The notes: a model not told the origin generated them from the sequence alone. Counted from the first letter of the stretch, positions 24,586 through 33,290 are shown. The stretch is DNA of 50,470 nucleotides from Candidatus Adlerbacteria bacterium (GCA_903884345.1 CAISEE010000043.1:1-50470), one strand, 5' to 3'. Numbers and translations: made by a program.

Positions 24586-25995
24586 ATGGCCGAATCAGAC
24601 AACACATTGATGGAAAAAATCGTCTCGCTGTGCAAGCGCCGCGGTTTCGTGTACCCGGGCTCCGAGATCTACGGGGGGCTGGCGGGCATTTACGACTTCG
24701 GGCCGCGCGGTGTTGAACTGCTCAACAATCTCAAAGCCGCATGGTGGCGCGCCAACGTGTACGACAAAGAGAATCACTTCGGCCTGGACTCCGGCATGTT
24801 CAAAAATCCGCGCGTCTGGGAGGCGAGCGGGCACACGAGCGGCTTCTCTGACCCCCTTGCGGAGTGTCGCAAGTGCAACGCGCGCATCCGCGTCGACAAA
24901 GAACTGGGCAAAATCGGTGTGACCGCCGACGAGAAGATGTCCGAGCAGGCACTGAATGAGCTTTTCGACGCACATCGCGCGAAGATCGCATGCCCTAACT
25001 GTGGCAAAAAAGATTTCACCCCCGTGCGCGCCTTCAACCTGCTTGTTAAGACAAACCTCGGCGACTTCACCTCCGAGGGGAGTGAGCCGGTCTACCTGCC
25101 GGGCGAGGCGTGCCAGGGCATCTATCTGGATTACAAAAATATCGTCGACTCGATGCAGCCGAAGATTCCGTTCGGCATCGTGCAAATCGGCAAGGCGTTT
25201 CGCAATGAGATTTCCCCGCGCAACTTCCTCTTCCGTCTGCGCGAGCTCGAACAGGCCGACACGCAGTTTTTCATCAAACCACACCAGAACAAAGAGGCGT
25301 ACGAGAAGATCAAGCAAGATCGGTGGAATTGGTATCTCTCGATTGGTATCCGCGAGGAGAACCTGCGCTGGAAGCAGCACGAGAACCTCGTTTTTTACGC
25401 CAAGGATGCGTGGGACATCGAATACAACTTCCCGTCGCTCGGCTTCGACGAGCTCGAAGGCATTCACGATCGCACCGACTACGACCTCTCGCAGCACATG
25501 AAATTCTCGGGTGTCGACCTGCAGTATGTGGACCAAGAGAGCGGCGAGAAGTTTATCCCGTGGATTCTCGAGACGTCCGTGGGCCTCAGTCGCATGTTCT
25601 TGGCGGTCATCTCAGACGCCTACTACGAGGACGAGTTGGGTGGCGGTACGCGCGTCGTACTGCGCTTCCACCCGCGTCTTGCCCCCGTCAAAGCCGCCGT
25701 CTTTCCGTTGCTGAAGAACAAACCCGAACTCGTGGCCAAGGCACGCGAAGTGTACCTGGCACTCAAAAAAGACATCCCGCAGATTATGTGGGACGACAAC
25801 GGCAACGTGGGCAAGCGCTACCGCCGCCAGGACGAGATCGGCACGCCGTGGTGCATCACTATCGACTTCGACACGCTCGGCGAGACGCCCGACCTCAAAG
25901 ACACGGTGACCTTGCGCGACCGCGACACGGGGCAGCAGGAGCGTGTTGCAATCAGTGACCTCAAGGCACGAATCCAAGACTCACTCGCGCAGTAG
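24586..25995 (+). CDS. glyS: glycyl-tRNA synthetase, single-chain dimeric type
   Basis: 469 residues. Class II motifs: CKRRGFVYPGSEIYGGLAGI, YDFGPRGVELLNNLKAAWW, FRNEISPRNFLFRLRELEQ (motif 2), and ETSVGLSRMFLAVI with HPRLAPVKAAVFPLLKN at the anticodon domain. Zinc-like CRKCNAR and CPNCGKK are present. This is the alpha2 form shared with archaea and eukaryotes and some bacteria, not the alpha2beta2 form. It starts 11 nt after the surface protein. Confidence 0.95.
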   Translation: MAESDNTLMEKIVSLCKRRGFVYPGSEIYGGLAGIYDFGPRGVELLNNLKAAWWRANVYDKENHFGLDSGMFKNPRVWEASGHTSGFSDPLAECRKCNARIRVDKELGKIGVTADEKMSEQALNELFDAHRAKIACPNCGKKDFTPVRAFNLLVKTNLGDFTSEGSEPVYLPGEACQGIYLDYKNIVDSMQPKIPFGIVQIGKAFRNEISPRNFLFRLRELEQADTQFFIKPHQNKEAYEKIKQDRWNWYLSIGIREENLRWKQHENLVFYAKDAWDIEYNFPSLGFDELEGIHDRTDYDLSQHMKFSGVDLQYVDQESGEKFIPWILETSVGLSRMFLAVISDAYYEDELGGGTRVVLRFHPRLAPVKAAVFPLLKNKPELVAKAREVYLALKKDIPQIMWDDNGNVGKRYRRQDEIGTPWCITIDFDTLGETPDLKDTVTLRDRDTGQQERVAISDLKARIQDSLAQ

Positions 25996-26016
25996 CTCTG
26001 TGCTACAATCGGGGTA

Positions 26017-27093
26017 ATGAAGGATCGCGAAATCCATATTTCAATCACGGCGGGGAGTGTCGCCAAGACGCTGCTCCTCATCGGTATGTTCGCCCTGCTG
26101 TGGTACTTGCGCGACATCGCACTCATCGTGCTGACCGCGGTCGTCATCGCCTCGGCCATCGAGCCGGGGGTCTTGGCGCTCATGCGGCGGGGGTTCGCGC
26201 GCATTTGGGCGGTCATCTCGGTCTACATCGCGATTCTCGCGGTGTTTTTGGGCGTCATCTTCTTCTTCATCCCGCCCATCCTCAACGACGCGGCGACCTT
26301 CCTCCAGCAGCTGCCTGTGGCCATCTCGTCGATCAACATCTCCGACGTGACGCACGGGCTCTTTCCCTTCGGCAACGCCTCGTCGATGCTCTCGTCCTCT
26401 GACCTTCTGCACAGTATTTCGACCACCATTGCCGACTCAACGGGCGGCGTCTTTACGACACTCTCGGCCTTCTTCGGCGGCCTCACCTCGTTCATCCTCA
26501 TCGTCGTTTTCTCGATTTACTTCGCGGTGCAAGAGACGGGCGTCGATGACTTTCTGCGTATCATCACCCCGACCGAGAGCCAGGCCTACGTGCTCAACCT
26601 CTGGAAGCGCTCCCAAGAGAAGATCGGCAAGTGGATGCAGGGGCAACTCATCTTGGCCTGCATCGTCGGCATCTTCCTCTACCTGGGGCTCCTTATCCTC
26701 GGCATCAAGTACGCGCTCCTCTTGGCGATTTTGGCCGCGGTCTTCGAACTGATTCCGGTTTTCGGGCAATTCTTGGCGGCGATTCCGGCAGTCGCGGTAG
26801 CCTTCATCGACGGCGGCGTCACGGCGGCGCTCCTCACCGGCGGTCTCTACATCATCGTCCAGCAATTTGAGGCGCACCTGATTTACCCGGTGGTAGTGAA
26901 GAAGGTGGTGGGCGTCCCGCCGCTTCTCGTTATTCTCGCGCTCCTCATCGGATTCAAGTTGGTTGGCTTTCTTGGCGTCCTGTTGTCGGTCCCGATCGCG
27001 GGCGCCGTGCAGGAGTTCGTCTCCGACATCGATCGCGCCAAGACCCGCGCCCTGGCCCGCCAAGGCTTGACGCCCGAGGGCGATGCGCAGTAG
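26017..27093 (+). CDS. AI-2E family transporter (DUF20)
   Basis: 358 residues with about eight membrane helices in the family pattern: helices near 12-55, a long loop, then GVDDFLRIITP, the WMQGQLILACIVGIFLYLGL helix, FELIPVFGQFLAAIPAVAVAF and the final LLVILALLIGFKLVGFLGVLLSVPIA. Members export various substrates (AI-2 in E. coli TqsA, Na+ in others), so the substrate is open. TACAAT at 26004-26009 is 8 nt before the ATG. Confidence 0.9.
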   Translation: MKDREIHISITAGSVAKTLLLIGMFALLWYLRDIALIVLTAVVIASAIEPGVLALMRRGFARIWAVISVYIAILAVFLGVIFFFIPPILNDAATFLQQLPVAISSINISDVTHGLFPFGNASSMLSSSDLLHSISTTIADSTGGVFTTLSAFFGGLTSFILIVVFSIYFAVQETGVDDFLRIITPTESQAYVLNLWKRSQEKIGKWMQGQLILACIVGIFLYLGLLILGIKYALLLAILAAVFELIPVFGQFLAAIPAVAVAFIDGGVTAALLTGGLYIIVQQFEAHLIYPVVVKKVVGVPPLLVILALLIGFKLVGFLGVLLSVPIAGAVQEFVSDIDRAKTRALARQGLTPEGDAQ

Positions 27094-27102
27094 GGTGAAC
27101 CC

Positions 27103-28584
27103 ATGAACACCAAGCCCCTCTATTTGACGACGACCCTGCCGTACGTAAACGCCGACCCGCACGTGGGGTTTGCGCTCGAGATTGTGCAGGCCGACATCAT
27201 TGCGCGCTACTGGCGGGGCAGGGGCCGCGAGGTCTTTTTCAATACCGGCACCGACGAGCACGGGCAGAAGATTTTCCAGAAGGCTAAGGAAGTGGGGCAG
27301 GACGTCCAGGCCTACGTCGACCACTACGCGGCGCAATTTCGTAAATTGAAGGACGGGCTCAATCTCTCCAACGACGTCTTCATTCGCACCACCGACCCCG
27401 GCCACATCGAGGCGGCGCAAGAACTCTGGGCGCACTGTGCGGCGAACATCGGCCCCCAAGGCCCCGACATCTACAAGAAAAAGTACAAAGGGCTCTACTG
27501 TGTGGGCGACGAGATGTTCGTCAAAGAGGCCGACCTCGTCAATGGTCGCTGCCCCAACCACCCCAACATGGATCCGGTCGAGATTGAGGAAGAGAACTAC
27601 TTCTTTCGCCTCAGCCGCTACCAAAAAGAACTGGAAGCGTATCTCTCGAACCCGTCGGTCATCTTGCCCGATTGGCGTCGCGAGGAGGCGTTGAAGTTCG
27701 TGCAAGGCGGCCTCGAGGACTTCAGCATCTCGCGTGAGACCGCGCGTATGAGCTGGGGCATCCCGGTCCCGGGTGACGAGGCACAGGTCATGTACGTGTG
27801 GTTTGATGCGCTCACCAACTACATCTCGACTCTGGGGTGGCCCCACTCCGCCGAGGCTACGCGGGGCACGCCCGGTCACTTCACAAAGTTTTGGGACGAG
27901 GGCGAGGTGGTACAGCTGGCGGGCAAGGACCAGGTGCGCTTTCAATCCATCATGTGGCAGGCGATGCTCATTTCGGGCAAGGTCAAACACACCGACCGCG
28001 TCGTCTATCACGGCTTCATCACAAGCGGCGGCCAGAAGATGTCGAAGTCTTTGGGCAATGTCATCGAGCCGCTCTCGATTGCCAAGGAGTACGGCATCGA
28101 CGCGCTGCGCTACTTCCTCGCGCGCCACATCCACCCCTTCGACGACTCCGACTTCACGATGGATCGCTTCAAGGAGTTATACAATGCCAACCTTGCCAAC
28201 GGTTTAGGCAACCTCGCCTCGCGCATCATGACCATGGCCGCCGCTAACCTTGCCGCACCGGTGGAGATAGCTGCCGAAACGAAATCAGATACGATGGTCG
28301 CAGAATACGTCGCGAGCTACGAGCTCAACCGCGCGATGGACGCCATTTGGGAGCGCATCGGGCACTGCGATGCATTAATCGCACTCGAAAAGCCGTTCTC
28401 GGGTGTGAAGTCTTCAGATGAACAAGAAAAGGCGAAGGCGTTGGCGTTGATAGAAAAACTCGTGCGGGAATTGCACGCAATCGCATCTGACCTCGCACCC
28501 TTCCTACCAGAAACCTCGGCCGCGATTCTTGCCGCCATCGCCGAACATAAAAAGCCAGCCAACCTCTTCCCGCGCAAAGAATAA
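27103..28584 (+). CDS. metG: methionyl-tRNA synthetase
   Basis: 493 residues. HIGH region PYVNADPHVGFALEIVQADI, TGTDEHGQKI, the knuckle region YCVGDEMFVKEADLVNGRCP (partly degenerate cysteines: one Cys before, CPNH after), EENYFFRLSRYQ, and KMSKS at 312-316. The C-terminal helical anticodon domain ends without a tRNA-binding EMAP extension. It charges initiator and elongator tRNA-Met. It is tightly spaced with the transporter upstream and tatD downstream (3 nt). Confidence 0.96.
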   Translation: MNTKPLYLTTTLPYVNADPHVGFALEIVQADIIARYWRGRGREVFFNTGTDEHGQKIFQKAKEVGQDVQAYVDHYAAQFRKLKDGLNLSNDVFIRTTDPGHIEAAQELWAHCAANIGPQGPDIYKKKYKGLYCVGDEMFVKEADLVNGRCPNHPNMDPVEIEEENYFFRLSRYQKELEAYLSNPSVILPDWRREEALKFVQGGLEDFSISRETARMSWGIPVPGDEAQVMYVWFDALTNYISTLGWPHSAEATRGTPGHFTKFWDEGEVVQLAGKDQVRFQSIMWQAMLISGKVKHTDRVVYHGFITSGGQKMSKSLGNVIEPLSIAKEYGIDALRYFLARHIHPFDDSDFTMDRFKELYNANLANGLGNLASRIMTMAAANLAAPVEIAAETKSDTMVAEYVASYELNRAMDAIWERIGHCDALIALEKPFSGVKSSDEQEKAKALALIEKLVRELHAIASDLAPFLPETSAAILAAIAEHKKPANLFPRKE

Positions 28585-28587
28585 CTA

Positions 28588-29376
28588 ATGCATCTGTTCG
28601 ACTCACATTGCCACGTGCAGCTGCCGCAATTCGACCTCGATCGTGATGCGGTCATTGCGCGTATGCAGGAGCGGGGGATGGGTGCGGTCGTCGTGGGGAC
28701 CGATCTTGAAACCAGTCGCGCTGCAATCGCCCTGGCCGAGCAGCACGACTTTTTGTGGGCCTCCGTTGGGCTCCACCCCAACGACAATCCCGCCGAAGCA
28801 TTCGATGTCGACACATTCGCGGCGCTCGCCACGCACCCGAAGGTCGTCGCAATCGGGGAGTGTGGCTTCGATTTCTATCGCCAGGCACCCACGCCCGAGG
28901 TGTTGGCCGAGCAGCGGGTGCGCTTCGAGCATCACGTGGCGCTGGCGCAAGCCGCCGGCAAACCCCTCATTATCCACTGCCGCTCGACCAAAGACACCGA
29001 GAACGCCCACGAGGCACTTTTGGCCGTCCTGGAGCCACTCCAGGCCAAAGGTCAGCTCCCCATGGGCGTCATGCATTTCTTTACCAACACCGCCGACATG
29101 GCAAAACGTTGCCTTACGCTCGGCTGGTACATCTCCTTCCCAGGTCCCGTCACCTTTACGAACATGTACGACGAATCGATCAAAGCCGTACCGCTCGATC
29201 GTCTCCTAATCGAGACCGACGCCCCCTTCGCCGCCCCAACCCCGCACCGCGGCCAGCGCAACGAGCCAGCCTACGTTGAGGAGGTTACAAAGAAGGTGGC
29301 AGCCATCCGAAACGAGCCCCTCGAGACCATTTTGGCTCAGACTGTCAAGAACAGTCGCACCTTTTTCTCACTGTAG
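28588..29376 (+). CDS. tatD: TatD family metal-dependent DNase
   Basis: 262 residues. LFDSHCHVQL gives the HxH metal pair, GECGFDFYR the Glu, IIHCRS the middle His, and LIETDAPFAAP the final Asp. TatD is a 3'-5' exonuclease with a TIM-barrel fold, linked to DNA repair. It starts 3 nt after metG. Bacteria often keep tatD beside metG, which supports both calls. Confidence 0.93.
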   Translation: MHLFDSHCHVQLPQFDLDRDAVIARMQERGMGAVVVGTDLETSRAAIALAEQHDFLWASVGLHPNDNPAEAFDVDTFAALATHPKVVAIGECGFDFYRQAPTPEVLAEQRVRFEHHVALAQAAGKPLIIHCRSTKDTENAHEALLAVLEPLQAKGQLPMGVMHFFTNTADMAKRCLTLGWYISFPGPVTFTNMYDESIKAVPLDRLLIETDAPFAAPTPHRGQRNEPAYVEEVTKKVAAIRNEPLETILAQTVKNSRTFFSL

Positions 29377-29417
29377 CCGTTGGTTGCTTTTACCCCCGAC
29401 TATGGTACAGTGCCTGC

Positions 29418-29915
29418 ATGGTTGAAAAATCGCAGGTCAATGAGACCTTAACCCAAGCGATTGATGGACAGGCCGTCTATGAAGTCGGCTTTCACGTCGT
29501 ACCTAACCTCTCCGATGAGGCAGTGGTAGCGGTCGTGGAGAAAATCCGTCAGGCGCTCGGGGATGCAGAAATTATAAGTGAGCAGGTCCCGCAGAGAATG
29601 ACGCTCGCATACACCATCGAGCGCGCAGACTCTGGAAAGCGTGAGAAGTTTACCGAAAGCTATTTCGGCGTTATCAAGTTCGCGACGTCGCCTGACGCGA
29701 CTCCGGCCCTGTCGGAGAAGCTCCGCGGTATGCAGGACGTCCTTCGCTACCTCCTCATCGAGACGGTACGCGAGGAGGTCGGCACCCCGCGCCGCGCGGT
29801 CTTTAGCTCCAATCGTTTGGAGGGCGAGACCATCAAGAAGCCGGTCGTCGAAGAGAAGTCCAAGCCGGTCTCCGAGGAGGATCTCGATAAGACCATCGAA
29901 GCTATCGTCGCCTAA
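29418..29915 (+). CDS. rpsF: 30S ribosomal protein S6
   Basis: 165 residues, longer than E. coli S6 (about 130) by a charged tail (KKPVVEEKSKPVSEEDLDKT). The alpha-beta core runs YEVGFHVVPNLSDEAVVAVV to VLRYLLIETVREE. S6 binds S18 on the 30S platform. Extended -10 TGGTACAGT ends at 29411, 7 nt before the ATG. First gene of rpsF-ssb-rpsR. Confidence 0.93.
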   Translation: MVEKSQVNETLTQAIDGQAVYEVGFHVVPNLSDEAVVAVVEKIRQALGDAEIISEQVPQRMTLAYTIERADSGKREKFTESYFGVIKFATSPDATPALSEKLRGMQDVLRYLLIETVREEVGTPRRAVFSSNRLEGETIKKPVVEEKSKPVSEEDLDKTIEAIVA

Positions 29916-29924
29916 CGAACACCT

Positions 29925-30383
29925 ATGTACATCAACAAAGTTATACTGTTCGGGAATTTGACCCGCGACCCTGAGTTAAAGGCGCTTCCCGGAGGGAGTC
30001 AGGTAACGTCGTTCAGTTTGGCCACCAACCGCGTCTTTAAAAAGCCGGATGGTACCAAGCAGGAGGTGACCGACTTTCACAACATCGTCGTGTTTGGCCG
30101 CCAGGCAGAAACCGCCGCACAGTATCTCAAGAAAGGTGGCTCGGTCTTCATCGAAGGTCGCATCCAAACCCGCAGCTGGGAGAGCGAGAAGGGCAAGCAG
30201 TACCGCACCGAGATCATCGCCGAGCAGGTCCAATTTGGGCCGCGCGCAGCAGGCACCGGTAGTGGCGCTTCGACCCCCACATCGTCCTCAAGCTACGGCG
30301 CCGCTCCGGCCGCAAAGGCCCCGAGCGAGGAGTCAATCGACTATCCGACCGAGGACATCAACCCTGATGACATTCCGTTCTAA
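29925..30383 (+). CDS. ssb: single-stranded DNA-binding protein
   Basis: 152 residues. The OB fold begins INKVILFGNLTRDPELK and includes VTDFHNIVVFGRQAETAAQY and GSVFIEGRIQTRSW. A Gly/Ser/Ala-rich linker leads to the acidic tip DINPDDIPF, the docking site for repair proteins such as RecO. The position between rpsF and rpsR is standard. Confidence 0.96.
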   Translation: MYINKVILFGNLTRDPELKALPGGSQVTSFSLATNRVFKKPDGTKQEVTDFHNIVVFGRQAETAAQYLKKGGSVFIEGRIQTRSWESEKGKQYRTEIIAEQVQFGPRAAGTGSGASTPTSSSSYGAAPAAKAPSEESIDYPTEDINPDDIPF

Positions 30384-30410
30384 ACTAATTCGAACTAATT
30401 AACCAACCGT

Positions 30411-30608
30411 ATGGCAACCGATTCATACATCCCGAAATTCCAGCGCATCGACTACAAAGACGTCGAGACGCTGCGCAAATTCCTCAACCCGCACGGCAAG
30501 ATCATGTCGCGTCGCCGCACCGGCCTCTCGGCAGCCAACCAGCGCGCCCTCGCCCAGGCGATCAAACGCGCTCGCTTCATGGCACTTTTGCCCTACATCG
30601 TCCGCTAA
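30411..30608 (+). CDS. rpsR: 30S ribosomal protein S18
   Basis: 65 residues. [20 protein letters not shown] and [20 protein letters not shown], then [12 protein letters not shown], are the conserved S18 core. The zinc-type cysteines of some S18 are absent. The usual next gene rplI (L9) is missing; a strong terminator follows 13 nt later. Confidence 0.95.
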   Translation: MATDSYIPKFQRIDYKDVETLRKFLNPHGKIMSRRRTGLSAANQRALAQAIKRARFMALLPYIVR

Positions 30609-30621
30609 TCACGGGCACACA

Positions 30622-30664
30622 GGCATCAAAAAATCCCGCTCCAGTGGCGGGATTTTTTGATGCC
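30622..30664. terminator. bidirectional terminator after rpsR
   Basis: A perfect 18-bp stem (30622-30639 with 30647-30664), loop TCCAGTG, with runs of A on the left and T on the right (CAAAAAATCCCGC / GCGGGATTTTTTG). It can end transcription from either side. Confidence 0.85.
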
Positions 30665-30690
30665 CAAGGGCAGGTGTATACTGGTGGCAT

Positions 30691-31050
30691 ATGGATATCG
30701 ATGCAAAGATCGAAGCTATTGTAACCGCGGTTGAAACGAATACCCGCAACATTGGGGAGCTAGGAAAGAACGTCAACGCTCTTGTTGGCAGCGTTTCTGA
30801 CCTGACTGAGATTGTCGTTGCTATGAAAGGATACATGGAGACGAATCTCGTTACAAAGCAGGAGTTAGACGAGAGATTGGGGGAGGAATTAGGCAGTCTC
30901 CGCGAAGAATTGGGCAGCAAAATCGAGGACGTACGTGAAGAATTAGTCGCCAAAATCGACGGCGTACAACGCTCGGTCGACGGTGCCTACGAGCGCCAAA
31001 GCACCCTCGAAACCCGCGTCACCAAACTCGAGACTGTGGTGGGGTTGTAG
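30691..31050 (+). CDS. coiled-coil protein, hypothetical
   Basis: 119 residues, nearly all helix with heptad hydrophobics: IDAKIEAIVTAVETNTRNIG, then LVTKQELDERLGEELGSLRE with repeats of REELxxKIxxV, and ETRVTKLETVVGL at the end. No membrane segment. It resembles small coiled-coil proteins common in CPR. TATACT at 30677-30682 is 9 nt upstream. Its stop lies 2 nt from the convergent efp stop. Confidence 0.6.
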   Translation: MDIDAKIEAIVTAVETNTRNIGELGKNVNALVGSVSDLTEIVVAMKGYMETNLVTKQELDERLGEELGSLREELGSKIEDVREELVAKIDGVQRSVDGAYERQSTLETRVTKLETVVGL

Positions 31051-31052
31051 TT

Positions 31053-31622
31053 TTATTTTTTGTCGACGCGCTCGACGTACTCGCCGAGTTCGGTGTTGAT
31101 GCGCACGACGTCGCCTTCGTTGACGAACAGGGGAGCGTTCACTGTGGCGCCGGTCTCGAGCGTGATTTGCTTCGAGCCGCCCTGCGAGGTGTTGCCGCGC
31201 ACCGCGGGCGGTGCGTCTTTGACGACGAGCTCGACTTTGATCGGCACTTTGATGGCGATGATCTCATCGTTAAAGAGGCGTGCCTCGACGACGGCGTTGG
31301 GCTTGAGGAAGCGGCCCGAAGGGCCCACGAGGTCGTCGCTCAACTCAAAGCGGTCGGCCGGGTTCTGGGGCGAGCAAAACCAGTACGCGCCCTTGTTCAT
31401 GTACAAATATTTGACCTCCTTAACCGAGAGGTCGGCTTCTTCGGCTTTCTCGGACTGATGGAAGGCCTGCTCGGTCACCTTGCCGGTGATGAGGTGGCGC
31501 AGCTTGGTCTGGTTGACCGGCTTGCGCATTTGTTTGCGAAAGACGTGCGCGTCCAAGACCTCGTACGGCTCGCCGTCGACTAAAATCACCTTCTTGGGAA
31601 GGATTTCGTTATATTCAAGCAT
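31053..31622 (-). CDS. efp: translation elongation factor P
   Basis: 189 residues from ATG 31622. KOW-like N-domain (LPKKVILVDGEPYEVLDAH), OB domains, and the C-terminal GATVNAPLFVNEGDVVRINT. EF-P relieves stalls at polyproline. The tip loop is FRKQMRKPVNQTKLR, with no PGKG: alignment puts Met32 at the place of the modified Lys34 of E. coli, so the usual modifications cannot occur there. A longer start at 31646 is rejected because TACAAT at 31629-31634 is 7 nt before ATG 31622. Confidence 0.95.
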   Translation of the reverse strand: MLEYNEILPKKVILVDGEPYEVLDAHVFRKQMRKPVNQTKLRHLITGKVTEQAFHQSEKAEEADLSVKEVKYLYMNKGAYWFCSPQNPADRFELSDDLVGPSGRFLKPNAVVEARLFNDEIIAIKVPIKVELVVKDAPPAVRGNTSQGGSKQITLETGATVNAPLFVNEGDVVRINTELGEYVERVDKK

Positions 31623-31722
31623 GGTCGCATTGTAGCCAAAAAACACATATTGTCCATGGCGAAACCTTTGGCAGCGAAGTGGGGTTCTAGATAACGACCC
31701 AGCTATGTTGTACAGTATTGCT

Positions 31723-32316
31723 ATGGCAGAGGACTACCGTTCGGTTGATGACATCGTCGAACATATGAGCGACGAGGAGATTTTGGCTGCCTCAATCGAG
31801 ACGCCGTCACTTTTTGCGGCCCTGGTACGCAAGTACGAGGCGCCCTTCTTGCGCAAGGCACTGGGCATCGTCAAGAGCCCCGAGGAGGCCGAAGACGTCG
31901 TCCAAGAGGCGTTCGTGAAGATTTATGTTAACGCGGGCAAGTTCAAAAAGCAGGATGGCGCGCAGTTCTCCTCGTGGGGCTATCGCATCCTCATTAACAC
32001 CGCGCTGACCCACTACGCTAAACGCCGCCGCGAGAGCGCCGTGCGCACCGAGATCGACCCCGAGATCTTCGAGCTCCTGCCCGACAAGAATCTGCGCCAG
32101 TTCGAGAAGGCCGAGTTCATGGATGAGGTGGCGTCCGTCCTCTCGCGCCTGCCGGCTCCTTTCGCGCGCGCACTCAATGCCTTCTTCATCGACGGCAAGA
32201 CGCAGGAGGAGATTGCCGAGGACGAAGGGGTGAGTGTGGGGGCAATCAAAACTCGGGTGCACCGCGCCAAGCGCGAATTTAAAAAGGTCTATGAAGCGAT
32301 AACCATTCGTATATGA
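31723..32316 (+). CDS. ECF-like RNA polymerase sigma factor
   Basis: 197 residues. Region 2 (ALVRKYEAPFLRKALGIVKS, then EEAEDVVQEAFVKIYVNAGKF) and region 4 (GKTQEEIAEDEGVSVGAIKT, RVHRAKREFKKVY) are clear; regions 1 and 3 are absent, as in group 4 sigma factors. An acidic N-terminal extension (about 1-25) is unusual. ATG 31723 is set by TACAGT at 31711-31716 (7 nt). It overlaps the next gene, a two-helix membrane protein, by ATGA, an arrangement typical of sigma/anti-sigma pairs. Confidence 0.88.
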   Translation: MAEDYRSVDDIVEHMSDEEILAASIETPSLFAALVRKYEAPFLRKALGIVKSPEEAEDVVQEAFVKIYVNAGKFKKQDGAQFSSWGYRILINTALTHYAKRRRESAVRTEIDPEIFELLPDKNLRQFEKAEFMDEVASVLSRLPAPFARALNAFFIDGKTQEEIAEDEGVSVGAIKTRVHRAKREFKKVYEAITIRI

Positions 32317-32669
32317 ACCAGCACAGCAAGATCGAGCAGCAGGTCATGGCCGGGGTGGGGGTGGTCTACACCGCGCGCCGCCTTTCGAGCCCGCTTGCCA
32401 TCAAACTCTACGCGCTCGCACTCTCGGTCGTGGGCCTCGTTGTCTTCGTATCGCTCCCGCACGTGGCCGCCAATTTTATGAACGTCGCCCGCGGTGGTGT
32501 TGGCAGCATCGAGGGTTTCGCACTTACCGCGGTGTTACGCACCACCATCGTCGTCCAACTAGCGCTCGGCATCGGCATCTTCGCAATTGTTTCACTTCTG
32601 TCCGACGTCGTGCGTTCGGTTTCTCATCCGCGCGGTCCGCGTGGGCATGCTCAGAGCGTGGCGGCGTAA
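32313..32669 (+). CDS. two-helix membrane protein coupled to the sigma factor
   Basis: 118 residues: a cytoplasmic N-terminus of about 28 residues (MNQHSKIEQQVMAGVGVVYT), two membrane segments (about 29-52 and 78-100) and a basic C-terminus. It overlaps the sigma gene stop by ATGA. No known anti-sigma domain (ASD or zinc) is visible; a role in sequestering the sigma factor is inferred from the coupling only. Confidence 0.6.
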   Translation: MNQHSKIEQQVMAGVGVVYTARRLSSPLAIKLYALALSVVGLVVFVSLPHVAANFMNVARGGVGSIEGFALTAVLRTTIVVQLALGIGIFAIVSLLSDVVRSVSHPRGPRGHAQSVAA

Positions 32670-32692
32670 TAGGTCCTGCTGGTGCAGTGAGG

Positions 32693-32721
32693 TTGACAGA
32701 GGTCTCGTAATATGATATGAT
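32693..32721 (+). promoter_or_regulatory. sigma-70 promoter of the 159-residue gene
   Basis: TTGACA (32693-32698), 17-nt spacer, TATGAT (32716-32721), predicted start near 32728 and a 24-nt leader with GGAGG at 32742-32746. As strong as the secE promoter. Confidence 0.8.
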
Positions 32722-32751
32722 AGAGTTCAGTTCATTTTCGCGGAGGTTTCC

Positions 32752-33231
32752 ATGTACACGGAGTTATCGTTCGAGCAGATGGTCAGGCTTCTGCAGATAG
32801 CGGCGCGCCTGAAGCAGATCAGGGTCAATGAGGACTACACAGTAGTCAACCGGATTTTTGCCTGGTTTCTCCAGGCGGCAGACTTCCAAAAGACTCAGGA
32901 CGGCGAGATGGAAGAAGGGGAGATTATGCTCCTCTGGGAGACCCAGGACGAACACGGCGCGTTGGGGGCCGACCAGGCCTACTTCGATCTGTTCAGCATC
33001 ACGCTGAATACGCCAAACGAGGTGCCGATGCTGCGGATACCGGCGCCGATTCTCGACCCTTTGACGATACTGTGGGTGGCGAAGATTGCCCACCTCGTCG
33101 AGGCGGGCAATGGGTTTTACGAAGAACCTAAGCCTACTAAGCCAGGTGAACTCGAGTACTTGCTCGGCGAGCTTTACTCGCTCGTACCGGACGAGGAGTT
33201 GAAAGCGGCCGCCAAACGATATCTGGCATAG
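32752..33231 (+). CDS. hypothetical soluble protein
   Basis: 159 residues, acidic, with no membrane segment: MYTELSFEQMVRLLQIAARL, a helix-rich N-terminus, IMLLWETQDEHGALGADQAY, a proline-rich middle (PMLRIPAPILDPLTILWVAK) and a C-terminal helix pair ending AAKRYLA. No family recognised. It is a self-contained cassette with a near-consensus promoter, a GGAGG site 5 nt before the ATG and its own terminator, unlike the leaderless neighbours; it may have been acquired or be strongly expressed. Confidence 0.65.
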   Translation: MYTELSFEQMVRLLQIAARLKQIRVNEDYTVVNRIFAWFLQAADFQKTQDGEMEEGEIMLLWETQDEHGALGADQAYFDLFSITLNTPNEVPMLRIPAPILDPLTILWVAKIAHLVEAGNGFYEEPKPTKPGELEYLLGELYSLVPDEELKAAAKRYLA

Positions 33232-33290
33232 CCGCCCAACCCAAAAAGGAACCAAACGGCTCCTTGTGGGTCGGGCGGTTTCTTTTTTTT
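33232..33290 (+). terminator. terminator after the 159-residue gene
   Basis: CCGCCCAACCCA (33232-33243) pairs with TGGGTCGGGCGG (33267-33278, one mismatch); an inner AAGGA/TCCTT extends it. A long T-run (TTTCTTTTTTTT) follows and reaches the end of recA, which faces it. Confidence 0.8.

Noticed and set aside
26437-28134. 565-codon open frame opposite metG and the transporter
   Set aside because: Shadow of two well-identified genes on the other strand; rich in R, D, V and H with no domain.
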